Shown here in pieces: positions 17,077 through 26,360 of a DNA stretch of 64,000 bases; the stretch's first letter is position 1; each line of letters begins with the position of its first letter. The notes beneath the pieces are model-generated. The model worked only from the letters and a program-made list of their open reading frames with translations, was not told the origin of the DNA and did not search any database. Source of the stretch: a virus; IMG/VR virus record IMGVR_UViG_3300023116_005108, positions 20,274 to 84,273 of that record, one strand, 5' to 3'. The position numbers and the translations under genes are program-made.

Positions 17077-19298
17077 ATCGCACACGCTCCTGATTCACAA
17101 TTTGTTTCTTTTTCTGTTTCACCATCTCCATCAGGTGTATTGCAATAATACAGGTTTTTAATTCCCATCTTATAAGAATAAACTTGATCTTTGATCAACA
17201 CGCTTAAAGGAATATTACCTTCTGGGTAATTCGCATAATTATAGTATAGGTTAAGACTAATACTCATGTCAACAAATTTCTGAATAACTGCGGCAATATT
17301 AATCATGCCTTGATTATCTGGCATAGACCAAGCACGACTGTAATAGTTCTTACGATGTGCGTAGTTTGGAACAACCTGTTTTAAAACACCATTCTTTGCT
17401 TTTTTATATGATAATAGACTTCTTACTGGCTCAATTCCGTTTGTACTGTTCTGGATAACACTGCTAGATTCACAAGGCATAACAGCAGAGACAGTAGAAT
17501 GCCTAAGACCATGTTTCTTGATCTGGTCACGTAAATACTCCCAATCCATATTGTAAGTAGGGTTTACAAGTTTGTCAACAGTTTTTTTATACCAATCAAT
17601 TGGAAGAAATCCTTGAGCATATTTTGTTTCACCAAACTTTGGACATGTACCCTTTTCTTCGGCAAGTTTACAAGATTCGTTTAGTAAATGCCACTGGATT
17701 TTCTCCATTATCTCATGAACAAGATGAAGTGCCGCATTATCATGGTAGAATACTTTGTGCTTAGCCAAAAATCCGGCAAGATTTGTAATTCCAATTCCTA
17801 AAGATCTTCTATTTTTAGTGAAGTTTTCACCAGCAGCAACTGGATAGTCTTGATAGTCAATGACCGAATCAAGAGATCTAATCGCTACTGCACAGGCTGT
17901 TTGAATATCTTCATCAGTATTTACCTCTAAAAGATTAATGGCAGATAGCATACAAATACCAATCTCAGCCTCTGAGTCTTCAATATCGCTAACCGGCTTA
18001 GTAGGATGGATGATTTCCTGACATAGATTAGACATATACACAGGAACATCCCATGAGCCATGTGTATTCGCATTATCAATATTCATGCTATAGATACGTC
18101 CTGTTTCCAGACGTTCGCGAGCATAAATCTCTGCTAACTTTTTTGCAGGAATTTTCTTTTTGAAGGTAATACTGCGTGACCGCTCATATTTTGCATAAAG
18201 TTCTTCAAACTTTTCATTATCCGCAAAAGCGTCGTATAGACCCCTAGCTTCGTTTGGACTAAACAGCGTAATATCTTCACCATTAATTAGTCGTTCATAG
18301 AAAAGTTTATTAAACTGAACAGAATAGTCCAGCTTTCTAACCCGATTATCGTCAGTGCCAGCATTATTCTTGAGAACAAGAATGTCTTCAATTTCATAAT
18401 GCCAGAACGGAATATGAACTGTAGCACTTCCTCCGCGAATACCATTTTGCGAAGTAGACTTAACGGTAGACTCAAAAGTTTTCAGATAAGGGATTAGGCC
18501 CGTGTGAATCACTTCTCCACCACGAATTGGTGAGTTGATTGGACGTAGACGACCAAAGTTAAGGCCAATACCAGCCCTACGTGCGGTATAGCGTCCAACT
18601 GCGTGGACGGAGGCAAAGATGCTATCAAGATCATCACCAACATCTACAAGCACGCAGGAAGCGAACTGGCGAATCGTAGTGCGTACTCCTGCCATAATAG
18701 GAGTTGGCAAGTTTACCTTAAAAGTAGAGTAAGCATCATATGCTTCTTTAACATCTTTTAAGTTGTCAAATAGGCACATGGCAATCAGCATATATGCAAA
18801 TTGTGGCGTCTCATGAATCTCACCAGTTGCACGATTCTTAACAAGGTACTTATCCACCATCTGCTGTAGGCCAGAATAAGTATACAGATCATCGCGTTTA
18901 TGATTGATGTAGGAAGAGATCTTATTTACATCATCTTCTGACCATTTATCTAAGATATCTGGATCATAAATAGCGTTATCGACTCTTACCTGAATAAAAT
19001 GCAGAAAGTTGGGAGGATTGTTAGAACCCCAAACTTCTTTTCTCAGGTTCATATTAAGTAGTCTTGATGCGACATACTGATAGTTTGGAGATTGTTCTGA
19101 TATTAAATCATTTGCTGATTTGATCAGAGTTTGATGAATTTCCTGTGTAGTAATTCCATCATAAATTGAGAGACCCGCATTCATTTCAATGTCAGAAAAC
19201 GATACACCGTTAATTCCCTCAGTTGCCCATTCTAACACTTGGTGAATTTTTTCAACGTTATAATCCTCAGATTCACCATTTCTTTTAACTACTTGCAT
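17073..19298 (-). CDS. nrdA: Ribonucleotide reductase class Ia, alpha subunit
   Basis: 741 residues. ATP-cone at the N-terminus (VVKRNGESEDYNVEKI), active-site Cys in FASCVLVD, SNLCQEI (Asn-Cys-Glu), second redox Cys in IGICMLSA, radical-path Tyr pair in NLYYCNTPDG, and the C-terminal redox tail CESGAC. Complete. ATG 19298 with AAGGA 9 bases upstream; the longer TTG start is not favoured. First gene after a terminator, coupled to nrdB and mazG. Confidence 0.95.
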   Translation of the reverse strand: MQVVKRNGESEDYNVEKIHQVLEWATEGINGVSFSDIEMNAGLSIYDGITTQEIHQTLIKSANDLISEQSPNYQYVASRLLNMNLRKEVWGSNNPPNFLHFIQVRVDNAIYDPDILDKWSEDDVNKISSYINHKRDDLYTYSGLQQMVDKYLVKNRATGEIHETPQFAYMLIAMCLFDNLKDVKEAYDAYSTFKVNLPTPIMAGVRTTIRQFASCVLVDVGDDLDSIFASVHAVGRYTARRAGIGLNFGRLRPINSPIRGGEVIHTGLIPYLKTFESTVKSTSQNGIRGGSATVHIPFWHYEIEDILVLKNNAGTDDNRVRKLDYSVQFNKLFYERLINGEDITLFSPNEARGLYDAFADNEKFEELYAKYERSRSITFKKKIPAKKLAEIYARERLETGRIYSMNIDNANTHGSWDVPVYMSNLCQEIIHPTKPVSDIEDSEAEIGICMLSAINLLEVNTDEDIQTACAVAIRSLDSVIDYQDYPVAAGENFTKNRRSLGIGITNLAGFLAKHKVFYHDNAALHLVHEIMEKIQWHLLNESCKLAEEKGTCPKFGETKYAQGFLPIDWYKKTVDKLVNPTYNMDWEYLRDQIKKHGLRHSTVSAVMPCESSSVIQNSTNGIEPVRSLLSYKKAKNGVLKQVVPNYAHRKNYYSRAWSMPDNQGMINIAAVIQKFVDMSISLNLYYNYANYPEGNIPLSVLIKDQVYSYKMGIKNLYYCNTPDGDGETEKETNCESGACAI

Positions 19299-19321
19299 AT
19301 TCAACGTCCTTCAAAGTGGAA

Positions 19322-19352
19322 AAAAATACCAGCAGTTTTTTATTGCTGCTGG
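19322..19352 (-). terminator. Rho-independent terminator downstream of the 19371 gene
   Basis: Read on the minus strand: CCAGCAG, 10-base loop, CTGCTGG, then TATTTTTTT. It separates the envelope-type group (19.4-25 kb) from nrdA. Confidence 0.75.
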
Positions 19353-19370
19353 CATATATGTCAATTGTAT

Positions 19371-19658
19371 TTATTTTAATATTTGATTATACGAGAAAGG
19401 TAGGTCCGGAAAATGATCTAGTTCTAAAACGCCGCCATTTTGAGAAAAATGGATGCCATTTACAGACACTGAAAATGTTATAATTTTTTGCAGTGTTACT
19501 TTTGGCTTGTGACCAGAAAAAATAATTTTGATTCCGGACTGCACGCTTTCAATTTGTACCGATAAGGCTCCAGAACATTGTATCCTTAAAGGCCCGATTG
19601 TCAACCCATCTTGTGAAAAGATTTGTTGAACAATTTCAAAATATTCAGTTGGCTGCAT
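19371..19658 (-). CDS. Unrecognised small protein
   Basis: 95 residues with alternating polar/hydrophobic strands (GPLRIQCSGALSVQIESVQ, IKIIFSGHKPKVTLQKII), so probably a beta-sandwich. No motif recognised. Overlaps the thioredoxin gene by 14 bases and is the last gene before a terminator. Confidence 0.6.
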   Translation of the reverse strand: MQPTEYFEIVQQIFSQDGLTIGPLRIQCSGALSVQIESVQSGIKIIFSGHKPKVTLQKIITFSVSVNGIHFSQNGGVLELDHFPDLPFSYNQILK

Positions 19659-20325
19659 TGAAGGCTCTTAGCAGGGTTTGATGCATTCCAGAAACGTATC
19701 CGCTAGTACGGAATGTTTCTTTTCTTTGCGAGTCTAGAACAATAAAACATGGAATACCAGCAGAATTCTTTTTGTGGGCCTTCCAGAGATCGGGATGCTT
19801 GTCTACATCGACAATTTCCATATCGTCCTGTACTCCATTTCTAGCTTCGCCAACTGATAGACCGGCCTTTTGTAGCTTTGGTAATTCCGTCGCTTTAAAT
19901 CTTTGACAGGGGCCGCACCAAGAGGCGGTAAAGTATAGGATTGTTTTTTTTAATTCTATCGCTAAGGCTTGGTCTGTAGCATCTGGTTGTTGTTCCACTT
20001 TTTTTTTAACCTCCTCTGGATAAGTAGATTTATCTGGCTCCCATGATTTGCCGGTAGCTTCGCAACGACATACCCCGTCACCAGAATTGATACATTGACA
20101 TGGTGTTTTGTGACCATCTCCATGAACGATCACTTTTTCACCATTGCATTCACATGTTGTAGCAGTATCTGTTTCATTGTCAATAGGCTCTTGGTCTCCA
20201 TTTACAATAAATGCTACATATCCCTCACTTCTTGAAGTATCAATAGCAAATGTTTTTTCATTACTTGGAATTGGAATAAAAAATACAGCAAGTAGTAATA
20301 GTAATAGAATCGTGCTCTTTTTCAT
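19645..20325 (-). CDS. Secreted thioredoxin-fold protein
   Basis: 226 residues. Signal peptide: KK, then a Leu/Phe-rich run to about residue 27. A Cys-rich insert follows (CEC, CQC, CRC near 58-88, possibly metal-binding), then a thioredoxin domain with the redox motif WCGPC (Cys137, Cys140) and a cis-Pro-like AGIPCFIV. Expected in periplasm or outer face of the membrane, moving electrons or disulfides. Neighbour of a papain-like protease and small membrane proteins. Confidence 0.85.
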   Translation of the reverse strand: MKKSTILLLLLLAVFFIPIPSNEKTFAIDTSRSEGYVAFIVNGDQEPIDNETDTATTCECNGEKVIVHGDGHKTPCQCINSGDGVCRCEATGKSWEPDKSTYPEEVKKKVEQQPDATDQALAIELKKTILYFTASWCGPCQRFKATELPKLQKAGLSVGEARNGVQDDMEIVDVDKHPDLWKAHKKNSAGIPCFIVLDSQRKETFRTSGYVSGMHQTLLRAFNAAN

Positions 20326-21230
20326 CAGATGATCCTCGTATTAAGTTTCTGTGGCTTAAAGCCAGTATACCCGCTAAATGCCCAGCAATCGCCAGTTTTT
20401 AGCACGCGACGTTCAATCTCGTCAGCATCGACCCAAAAAGATCCATCCGGTTGGTCGTGACGTTTTGGACCTCCATTCCATTTACCCCAGCTATTTTGAA
20501 CGCAAACTCCGGGACGTTTATATTCATCATCAACAGCACAGATCCACATTTGATGTGCCCATCTACCTGATGGTCTTGCAAACCCTTCACTATCTCGCGT
20601 TGAAGAAAATCCTTGATTACTAGCAATGGTTACAGAATATCCATTAACAATTAGATCTCTCACTTCTTCATATGAATTGACTTGAGAAATAGTAACGACT
20701 GGATGTTCTTTTACAATATCTACAAACGCTTGAGATAATTTATATCCAGCGTTGCCCCAAGTCTTTGCTTTACTGCCACTATACGTGGTTAGGTCAATAT
20801 CGGCATACTTGCCTCTTGGAATTGAGCCATATTCATTAATATATTTTGCCGCCCATACGCCGAGAGATCCATCATCGTTACCTAATCGACCTTTACCGAT
20901 AACGTTTCTGCTACCCCAATAAATATCTTCTGTGGCAGTTTCTGCTACCCATAGTTCTGGTTCTTTTTTAAGGTAGATGTCTACACATTTAATAGCATCG
21001 ACAGCACCAGCAGCACCAAAAGCTACACAGTCTCCAATTTTCTGTGTACGCACAGGAAACGTTCCGGCAACCCTTCTAATGATGTCATATAGTAACATCT
21101 TCTTTCCAGCACCAGTATCTTTTATTGCTTGATGCTGCATAGAAAATACTGGAAAAGGTAAGCCTTGCATTGCTAGATCTACACCTTTTGGATCATTTAT
21201 CCATCCTCCTAAATGGGATAGGTCACTCAT
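20325..21230 (-). CDS. Papain-like (C1-type) cysteine protease
   Basis: 301 residues. Catalytic triad visible: QKIGDC (Gln63, Cys68), WAHQMW (His226) and QNSWGKW (Asn246), in papain order and spacing. No signal peptide is seen. Phage C1-type enzymes are uncommon; possible jobs are cell-wall peptide cutting at lysis or entry, or virion maturation. It lies between a secreted thioredoxin and membrane-anchored small proteins. Confidence 0.8.
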   Translation of the reverse strand: MSDLSHLGGWINDPKGVDLAMQGLPFPVFSMQHQAIKDTGAGKKMLLYDIIRRVAGTFPVRTQKIGDCVAFGAAGAVDAIKCVDIYLKKEPELWVAETATEDIYWGSRNVIGKGRLGNDDGSLGVWAAKYINEYGSIPRGKYADIDLTTYSGSKAKTWGNAGYKLSQAFVDIVKEHPVVTISQVNSYEEVRDLIVNGYSVTIASNQGFSSTRDSEGFARPSGRWAHQMWICAVDDEYKRPGVCVQNSWGKWNGGPKRHDQPDGSFWVDADEIERRVLKTGDCWAFSGYTGFKPQKLNTRII

Positions 21231-21678
21231 ATTTAGTTGCCTCTGCTAAACCTTGAAAGATTTTTGCGAAATCCTTACGTTGATCTATAGTTTCCAATTT
21301 CTTAGGAGTGTCATAATCTACGCTAACAAGATAGTTAGAAACCGCATCTGTAAACGCTGAGTATCTTTCGCGATCCCATCCATAGGAAGTTTGCACTTTT
21401 CCTAGAAGTGGATCAAACTGTGCTGTTTCAGTCATTGTCTGGCAGTTACTGAGATACTCTGCCGCACCAGCAAACAGTTTATAGATAAGCACTCTATCGT
21501 CTCTTGATTCGATTTTATTAAACTCTTCTGTAACTTTTTTCAACTCTTGAGTTTCAGTAACTACAATTTGTTGAGGTGCTGATTCGGGAGTTAGCTTACC
21601 TGAAAGAGCAAAGGATGACATGAAATATAATAGTAATAATCCTAGAAGGACATTTGCAAATGACTGATATTTTCCCAT
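21223..21678 (-). CDS. Membrane-anchored protein, unrecognised
   Basis: 151 residues. N-terminal membrane anchor VLLGLLLLYFMSSFAL (about 10-25), then a helical, soluble domain with likely coiled coil (TETQELKKVTEEFNKIES). Good SD (AAAGGA). Topology (short cytosolic tip, external domain) resembles inner-membrane spanins, but no family was recognised. Confidence 0.6.
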   Translation of the reverse strand: MGKYQSFANVLLGLLLLYFMSSFALSGKLTPESAPQQIVVTETQELKKVTEEFNKIESRDDRVLIYKLFAGAAEYLSNCQTMTETAQFDPLLGKVQTSYGWDRERYSAFTDAVSNYLVSVDYDTPKKLETIDQRKDFAKIFQGLAEATKYE

Positions 21679-21689
21679 CGTTTTTCCTT

Positions 21690-22025
21690 TTATGGTAAAG
21701 TCTTTTTAAATAAAATCGTGTTTAGTTGAATGACTAAATCTAATCCCTCTTTACTTCCATTTTCGACACATCTATCTCTTAGATAAGAAAGACATTCAAA
21801 ATCCTTCTGGTATTTGTCGGAATAGTCTGGCAGTGATGGACTATCACTGCCAAGACTAGACAGAATACTCTTAATATTTGGAATCATAATATAAAGTCCT
21901 CCAAGACCGCTAATGATTGTTTGAGCATACCATCGTATAGTAAAATCAAATCCATCTACAGTTGATGCCTGAAAACCATTCCAAGCACAAAATAATAACA
22001 TTCCTAATCCTATTAGTGATTCCAT
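21690..22025 (-). CDS. Small membrane protein, holin-like
   Basis: 111 residues with two hydrophobic segments (LIGLGMLLFCAWNGF; TIISGLGGLYIMIPNI) and a soluble helical C-terminus. SD GAGG. Two-helix topology and company of other small membrane proteins fit a holin candidate; inference only. Confidence 0.5.
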   Translation of the reverse strand: MESLIGLGMLLFCAWNGFQASTVDGFDFTIRWYAQTIISGLGGLYIMIPNIKSILSSLGSDSPSLPDYSDKYQKDFECLSYLRDRCVENGSKEGLDLVIQLNTILFKKTLP

Positions 22026-22035
22026 ATTTTGTACC

Positions 22036-22242
22036 TCATTTTGTGTTGTCTTTTAACCACTTAATTACAGTATCAAGACCTACTACTATGATTGGAACCA
22101 CAAGTGGACCGGCGGCTCCAAGGTCTACAGTACCAATATTCTGTACAACATAAGTTAGTCCTGCTGCAACGCCAACAAGTCCTGCATTCTTACTGAGTGC
22201 AACTAGGTCGGCTACGTTTAATGTAAACGCTTTTGAATTCAT
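22036..22242 (-). CDS. Small membrane protein, holin-like
   Basis: 68 residues, hydrophobic segments VGVAAGLTYVVQNIG and GPLVVPIIVVGLDTVIKWL, ending in a charged DNTK tail. AGGAG before ATG. Size, two helices and charged tail are what phage holins look like, but the family was not identified. Confidence 0.5.
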   Translation of the reverse strand: MNSKAFTLNVADLVALSKNAGLVGVAAGLTYVVQNIGTVDLGAAGPLVVPIIVVGLDTVIKWLKDNTK

Positions 22243-22252
22243 GTTAAAACTC

Positions 22253-22759
22253 CTAATCTAAACCAATAACAATTAATCTGTAAGTAACACCAGATCCCTG
22301 ATCAGCTAATTGAACATATCTCTGACTGGAGCCTACACTAACTCCAGTGAATGGATCATTGTATGTAAATGCCGAGTAGGGTTTTACTAAAAGGTTGCCA
22401 CTTCCTCCATTGAATAAATTTGTACATGCATTTGTTCCAGTGGCCTGAACTGCAAAGTCGTATCCCTCTGTGGTAGACTCATTATATACTGTGAAATTTT
22501 TTACGCCAGTGAAAACTACGCTGGTTGTTGCATCAAAAGAAGTTTGATTAATTGAGTATAGATCAATTTGCGTAGACTCTCCAGACGTTAAAACGCCTGT
22601 TATAGTTACAGCGTTGGTGACTTGCTTATCACCAGACCCATACGTATAAACAACACTCATGTTTTTACTGTCTGATAATGAGACGGTCTGATTACCATTA
22701 GTTGACGCAAGAGTATATGAAATTTTGTTTACTGGAGTTGCTGTTATTGATAGACTCAT
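22253..22759 (-). CDS. Unrecognised beta-rich protein, possibly virion
   Basis: 168 residues, Ser/Thr/Gly/Asn rich with beta-strand periodicity (SLSITATPVNKISYTLAS ... YVQLADQGSGVTYRLIVIG), no Lys-rich or membrane part. Composition typical of minor capsid, decoration or fibre proteins. Weak SD. No family recognised. Confidence 0.55.
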   Translation of the reverse strand: MSLSITATPVNKISYTLASTNGNQTVSLSDSKNMSVVYTYGSGDKQVTNAVTITGVLTSGESTQIDLYSINQTSFDATTSVVFTGVKNFTVYNESTTEGYDFAVQATGTNACTNLFNGGSGNLLVKPYSAFTYNDPFTGVSVGSSQRYVQLADQGSGVTYRLIVIGLD

Positions 22760-22764
22760 AATTT

Positions 22765-23034
22765 TTACCTAGTCACTAAAACTTCATTGATTGCTTTTGT
22801 TAATTCGGACAATGCCTGATTAGTTTTATCCTGTCTAGCAGATGCGTCTTCTCTCCATTCTGAACGTTCATCTCGATGGAGTTCATTAATATCATTTATA
22901 GTTTTTTGAAACTGTGCATTTCTACGATCTTCTCTTTTGTTACTAGATATGATCACATAAAAGAGTAAGCTAACCAGCGAAGAAACAGTCAGTCCTACAA
23001 TTCCTAGATCTGTAGTCCAAGGTAATGCGTTCAT
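22765..23034 (-). CDS. Single-pass membrane protein with coiled coil
   Basis: 89 residues from ATG 23034 (GGAG 7 bases upstream). One membrane helix VGLTVSSLVSLLFYVII (about 14-30) and a charged coiled coil (KREDRRNAQFQKTINDINELHRD). Could be a spanin or holin partner; unproven. Confidence 0.6.
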   Translation of the reverse strand: MNALPWTTDLGIVGLTVSSLVSLLFYVIISSNKREDRRNAQFQKTINDINELHRDERSEWREDASARQDKTNQALSELTKAINEVLVTR

Positions 23035-23050
23035 ATTCAATCTCCAAATA

Positions 23051-23074
23051 CCCCCCTCCCTTACGGGAGAGGGG
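23051..23074 (-). terminator. GC-rich hairpin, probable terminator
   Basis: CCCCTCTCCC-GTAA-GGGAGGGGGG on the minus strand, followed only by TATTT, so the U-tract is weak. It follows the 23100-23711 gene and may set that gene's transcript apart. Confidence 0.5.
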
Positions 23075-23099
23075 TTTAAAAGAAAGTGTCAAGAATCAA

Positions 23100-23711
23100 T
23101 CACTTAGCTGGATAATCTTTCAATACAGCATCAATAGCACCATACATATAAGCAAGTTCACCCGGAATACTTCTATATGTAACAAATTGACCTTGATCAA
23201 CAGCATTAGAAGCATTGTTAGTTGGCAAGACATAGCTAATATTATTAGTTGCAGGAGCACTGCTCCAATTTGTTCTTTGACCAGTAATACCAGTCGCACG
23301 CCAGTAACCACTTCTATGAGCAGTTGATGTCTTTGCACCCTTCGACTTATTGCTAACAAGAGTATGAGGGCGATTTTCTGGAGTGCCATTGACCTGAAGA
23401 ACTGTGTTTGATTGATTATTAATCTTTGTTGCAACAGTTCTAATCATAAATTGAGACTGGTCATAAGCAAATGTTCCACCAGTATCTGCTTTTGTTGCAC
23501 TTGACGCATGAGCGGCACCGGATAGTTCTTTTGGAACTGATCTTCCGGGTTTAATTGTGATTGATGTTAATGGAAATGTCTGAGTAACAGGACCATTAGT
23601 AGTGTCACTAGCAGATGTGATACCAACTACAGTACCTCCATCTCTTTTCTCAGTAGGAGATGAATCGCTTCCCGTCGTACCATAAATAATTGTATTTGGT
23701 AGTAAAGCCAT
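23100..23711 (-). CDS. Unrecognised protein, probable virion component
   Basis: 203 residues, Thr/Ser/Asn/Gly rich (SSPTEKRDGGTVVGITSASD; NNISYVLPTNNASNAV), with AAAGG SD and followed by a strong hairpin. An isolated, well-initiated gene with its own terminator and such composition suggests a highly made structural protein. No family recognised. Confidence 0.55.
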   Translation of the reverse strand: MALLPNTIIYGTTGSDSSPTEKRDGGTVVGITSASDTTNGPVTQTFPLTSITIKPGRSVPKELSGAAHASSATKADTGGTFAYDQSQFMIRTVATKINNQSNTVLQVNGTPENRPHTLVSNKSKGAKTSTAHRSGYWRATGITGQRTNWSSAPATNNISYVLPTNNASNAVDQGQFVTYRSIPGELAYMYGAIDAVLKDYPAK

Positions 23712-23793
23712 TGTTATACCTTTCTATAGCTTTATAACCAGCTTCCTAATTATCCTGAAAATAAAAGTTCCTGATCCTTAGTTGTATACGCCA

Positions 23794-24444
23794 TTACAAA
23801 CTGTCGTAAGTAATAATGTTACCGTTTTTATTCTTTTTCAATTTCGTTAAAGTTTCGATATATTCTAACTCTGATGGAAACTCACTACTCTTGATTGTTT
23901 CTATCGTCCCATCATTTCCAATAAATACCGCCCATTTCTCAGAATCTTGTATTGAAAATAACGACTCGTTAATTTTACTAAATGCTGTGTTGATTAATGA
24001 GTCTACAGAGTTATCATCTAGATGTTCTGGTGTTTTCAAATTATTGCATAGTTCTTTTTGAATCTGCATTCTAGCCACAGGAAATGTAAATAATTTTTCT
24101 ATACCTATAAAAAATCTGTATGGAGAAATCAGTGAAAGACATCCAATGCCATCTATTTTTAGATCCAGCTTTTCAAAGTCTTCATCTGTAATTTTGAAAT
24201 TAGTATGACCTATCCAGCATTCAAACATATTATATGGTGAAAAAGGGTCATCAATTTCGTAAATACCAAATGGAGTTCTCACTTTTCTAGAGAGTAAAAA
24301 ATGCCCTAGATTTAACTCTCTGCCATCTTCCTCTTCTTCATTTTCCATATCAAGATAAGACATTTCATCTGATTCATCTTCTTGATTAATTATATCTTCA
24401 TGATTTGGGGTAAATTTTTCCCAAGCTATTTTTTTCTCTGTCAT
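23794..24444 (-). CDS. Unrecognised protein
   Basis: 216 residues; acidic N-terminus (EDIINQEDESDEMSYLDMENEEEED) then a mixed domain (FGIYEIDDPFSPYNMFECWIGHTNF). SD GGAG. Together with the two small genes upstream it may form a tail or baseplate-related trio, a guess from position only. Confidence 0.5.
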   Translation of the reverse strand: MTEKKIAWEKFTPNHEDIINQEDESDEMSYLDMENEEEEDGRELNLGHFLLSRKVRTPFGIYEIDDPFSPYNMFECWIGHTNFKITDEDFEKLDLKIDGIGCLSLISPYRFFIGIEKLFTFPVARMQIQKELCNNLKTPEHLDDNSVDSLINTAFSKINESLFSIQDSEKWAVFIGNDGTIETIKSSEFPSELEYIETLTKLKKNKNGNIITYDSL

Positions 24445-24455
24445 AATAGGCTCCG

Positions 24456-24737
24456 TCAGCGAAAGGAACTTGGCCTCATTAGCGTTCTTGCTTTTTTTAT
24501 TAATAATTTATCTTCGTTAAATCTTCCAGTAATTTTATAAAAGTTTTCCAGCCATGCAATATCTTCAGGATCTGCATCTTTTGTTATTAACATGTTGATT
24601 ATTATATCATAGAATGCAGAATGTGAGGTTGGAGAAAATAATGTTATCATTAATTCTCTGAACGCAGCGGAGTCATCATATACTAACCCCAAAGTTGGGG
24701 AACCGTCTTTGTATTCTAGCTTTACATAATTTGACAT
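24456..24737 (-). CDS. Unrecognised small protein
   Basis: 93 residues, helical (AFRELMITLFSPTSHSAFYDIIINML; WLENFYKITGRFNEDKLLIKKARTL). SD GAGG. Coupled to neighbours at 5 and 11 bases. Resembles small tail-assembly chaperone-type proteins only in size and helicity. Confidence 0.5.
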   Translation of the reverse strand: MSNYVKLEYKDGSPTLGLVYDDSAAFRELMITLFSPTSHSAFYDIIINMLITKDADPEDIAWLENFYKITGRFNEDKLLIKKARTLMRPSSFR

Positions 24738-24741
24738 AAAA

Positions 24742-25092
24742 TTACCTCACACTATTTGCGAGTCTATACAGTTCAATACTATTTTTATCAAATTTAACAA
24801 ATTTTCCAGATTTTGCAATTTTGTTATTTGATATTAAATTGTAAGAGATATTCAGATTATCACCGTCGTTAATTATAGAAGATACAGTTTTTGTAGATAG
24901 TATAAAATGCAGGTAATTTTCATAAATAAATTTTGACACAAACATCATGATTTGATTATCTAAATCTCCATCTTTTACTAGATTAAAATTTGGTATTTCA
25001 CCGCTGTCATCTAATAAGATGCTAAAACCGTTTTTACTTTCTTCATCTAGACATATGATTCTAGTCAAAATATTTACAGAAAAGTTATCCAT
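24742..25092 (-). CDS. Unrecognised small protein
   Basis: 116 residues; N-terminal strands (FSVNILTRIICLDEESKNGFSILLDDSG), helix (QIMMFVSKFIYENYLHFIL), then strands. No catalytic motif recognised. Overlaps the small membrane protein gene upstream by 8 bases. Confidence 0.5.
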   Translation of the reverse strand: MDNFSVNILTRIICLDEESKNGFSILLDDSGEIPNFNLVKDGDLDNQIMMFVSKFIYENYLHFILSTKTVSSIINDGDNLNISYNLISNNKIAKSGKFVKFDKNSIELYRLANSVR

Positions 25093-25264
25093 TTGATAGC
25101 ATTTTGCCTATAGTGGCAAGTCCAGCACCGCATAGAACTACAGCTAGTCCAGATTGCCAAGTCTCTAATGATGGTATTTCTACTATCTTGGTGAAAAATA
25201 CTGGACTAAGAAATGCAACCATAACTACTCCAGTAATATGTAATATTTTTGCGAATGCCTTCAT
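25085..25264 (-). CDS. Small two-helix membrane protein
   Basis: 59 residues from ATG 25264 (GGAG 6 bases upstream; a longer GTG start would overlap the glycosyltransferase stop). Hydrophobic segments ILHITGVVMVAFLSPVFF and SGLAVVLCGAGLATIG. Unknown role; holin-sized. Confidence 0.6.
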   Translation of the reverse strand: MKAFAKILHITGVVMVAFLSPVFFTKIVEIPSLETWQSGLAVVLCGAGLATIGKMLSNG

Positions 25265-25265
25265 T

Positions 25266-26360
25266 TTAAACTCCACTCAATTTTAAAAGGTTATTGTGTA
25301 TTGTATTTGCAGTTTCCCTCCATGTAAATTTTTGTGCAGATTTAATTCCTGCTATATTTTCTCGTAAAGATCCATCTTTCCTTTTTTGATGAATATTACG
25401 CATATGTTCAACCATTTGGTCTACTTCACTACCGCCTATCTTTCTCCATTGAAATTCACCATGAAACCATTTACCATCATTGGCAGGTTCATATCCAGAA
25501 TCCATATGTATAAGTCGGCAGTTTTCTGTATTACAAAATTCCGTATGTCCAGTAGCATGTGAAATAATAACGTGTCTGCCACATGCCAGCAATTCTAAAG
25601 CCTCTAAATTCCACCCCTCTGCTCTTGATGGAAATATACCGCAATGTATCTGTGACATGATACTATACACCATGGCCTGAGTTTGCTGACGAGGCACGAA
25701 TATGATCTTATCACCTAGTTTTGTGTTCTTAAAGCTATTTATCCATGCCTGAGTCTCTTCTGGTTTCAAGAATGGATTACTTGCCATCATTACAAGAAGA
25801 ACATCATCATCTTTTTCAAATGCCTTATTGAATACTTCGGGAAGTATATCGTGTCCCTTACGTGCTTCAAACTTGCCAAAGTTTCCAAATATTGTTTTTC
25901 CATTATCTGGCAATGGACAAGGCTTAAAAATATTATCATCATATCCTAAACGAACAACATGAGTATGTCCAACTTTTTTTGGAACATTGTCATGAATTAC
26001 GTTCTTAGCCCAATCAGAGCAGACAAACAACTCATCTGGGTTGTTTAGGGAATGCAGTTCTCTATGATTAAATTCCTCCAATTCAAATATCGGCATTGCC
26101 ACTCTAAGACCTTTACCATAAAATGATCTAAGATCAAATTGATGCCATATTTTTAAACATGGAGCGTCGTAAAAAAAATCCCAACGACCTAATACATCCT
26201 GTATATGAGGACGTAATAGATCGTCAGGATTTGGTTGGTGATGATCTAATATTGGAATGTATCTTAAATCATAATTAAGATTAAGAAGTTCCTTTAGAAT
26301 GTATGATGATACGTATCCATAAGAAGTAGTATTAATAGGAGCATTAAGATTCAGTTTCAT
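25266..26360 (-). CDS. Glycosyltransferase, GT4-like
   Basis: 364 residues. GT-B fold: IFGNFGKFEARKGHDILPEVF (donor-domain start), GIFPSRAEGWNLEALELLACG (the E-x7-E nucleotide-sugar region, about 255-275). N-terminal acceptor domain shares CSDWAKNVI with the partial GT at the window start, so these two may be paralogues. Separated from the plus-strand sugar operon by about 1.6 kb. Confidence 0.82.
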   Translation of the reverse strand: MKLNLNAPINTTSYGYVSSYILKELLNLNYDLRYIPILDHHQPNPDDLLRPHIQDVLGRWDFFYDAPCLKIWHQFDLRSFYGKGLRVAMPIFELEEFNHRELHSLNNPDELFVCSDWAKNVIHDNVPKKVGHTHVVRLGYDDNIFKPCPLPDNGKTIFGNFGKFEARKGHDILPEVFNKAFEKDDDVLLVMMASNPFLKPEETQAWINSFKNTKLGDKIIFVPRQQTQAMVYSIMSQIHCGIFPSRAEGWNLEALELLACGRHVIISHATGHTEFCNTENCRLIHMDSGYEPANDGKWFHGEFQWRKIGGSEVDQMVEHMRNIHQKRKDGSLRENIAGIKSAQKFTWRETANTIHNNLLKLSGV

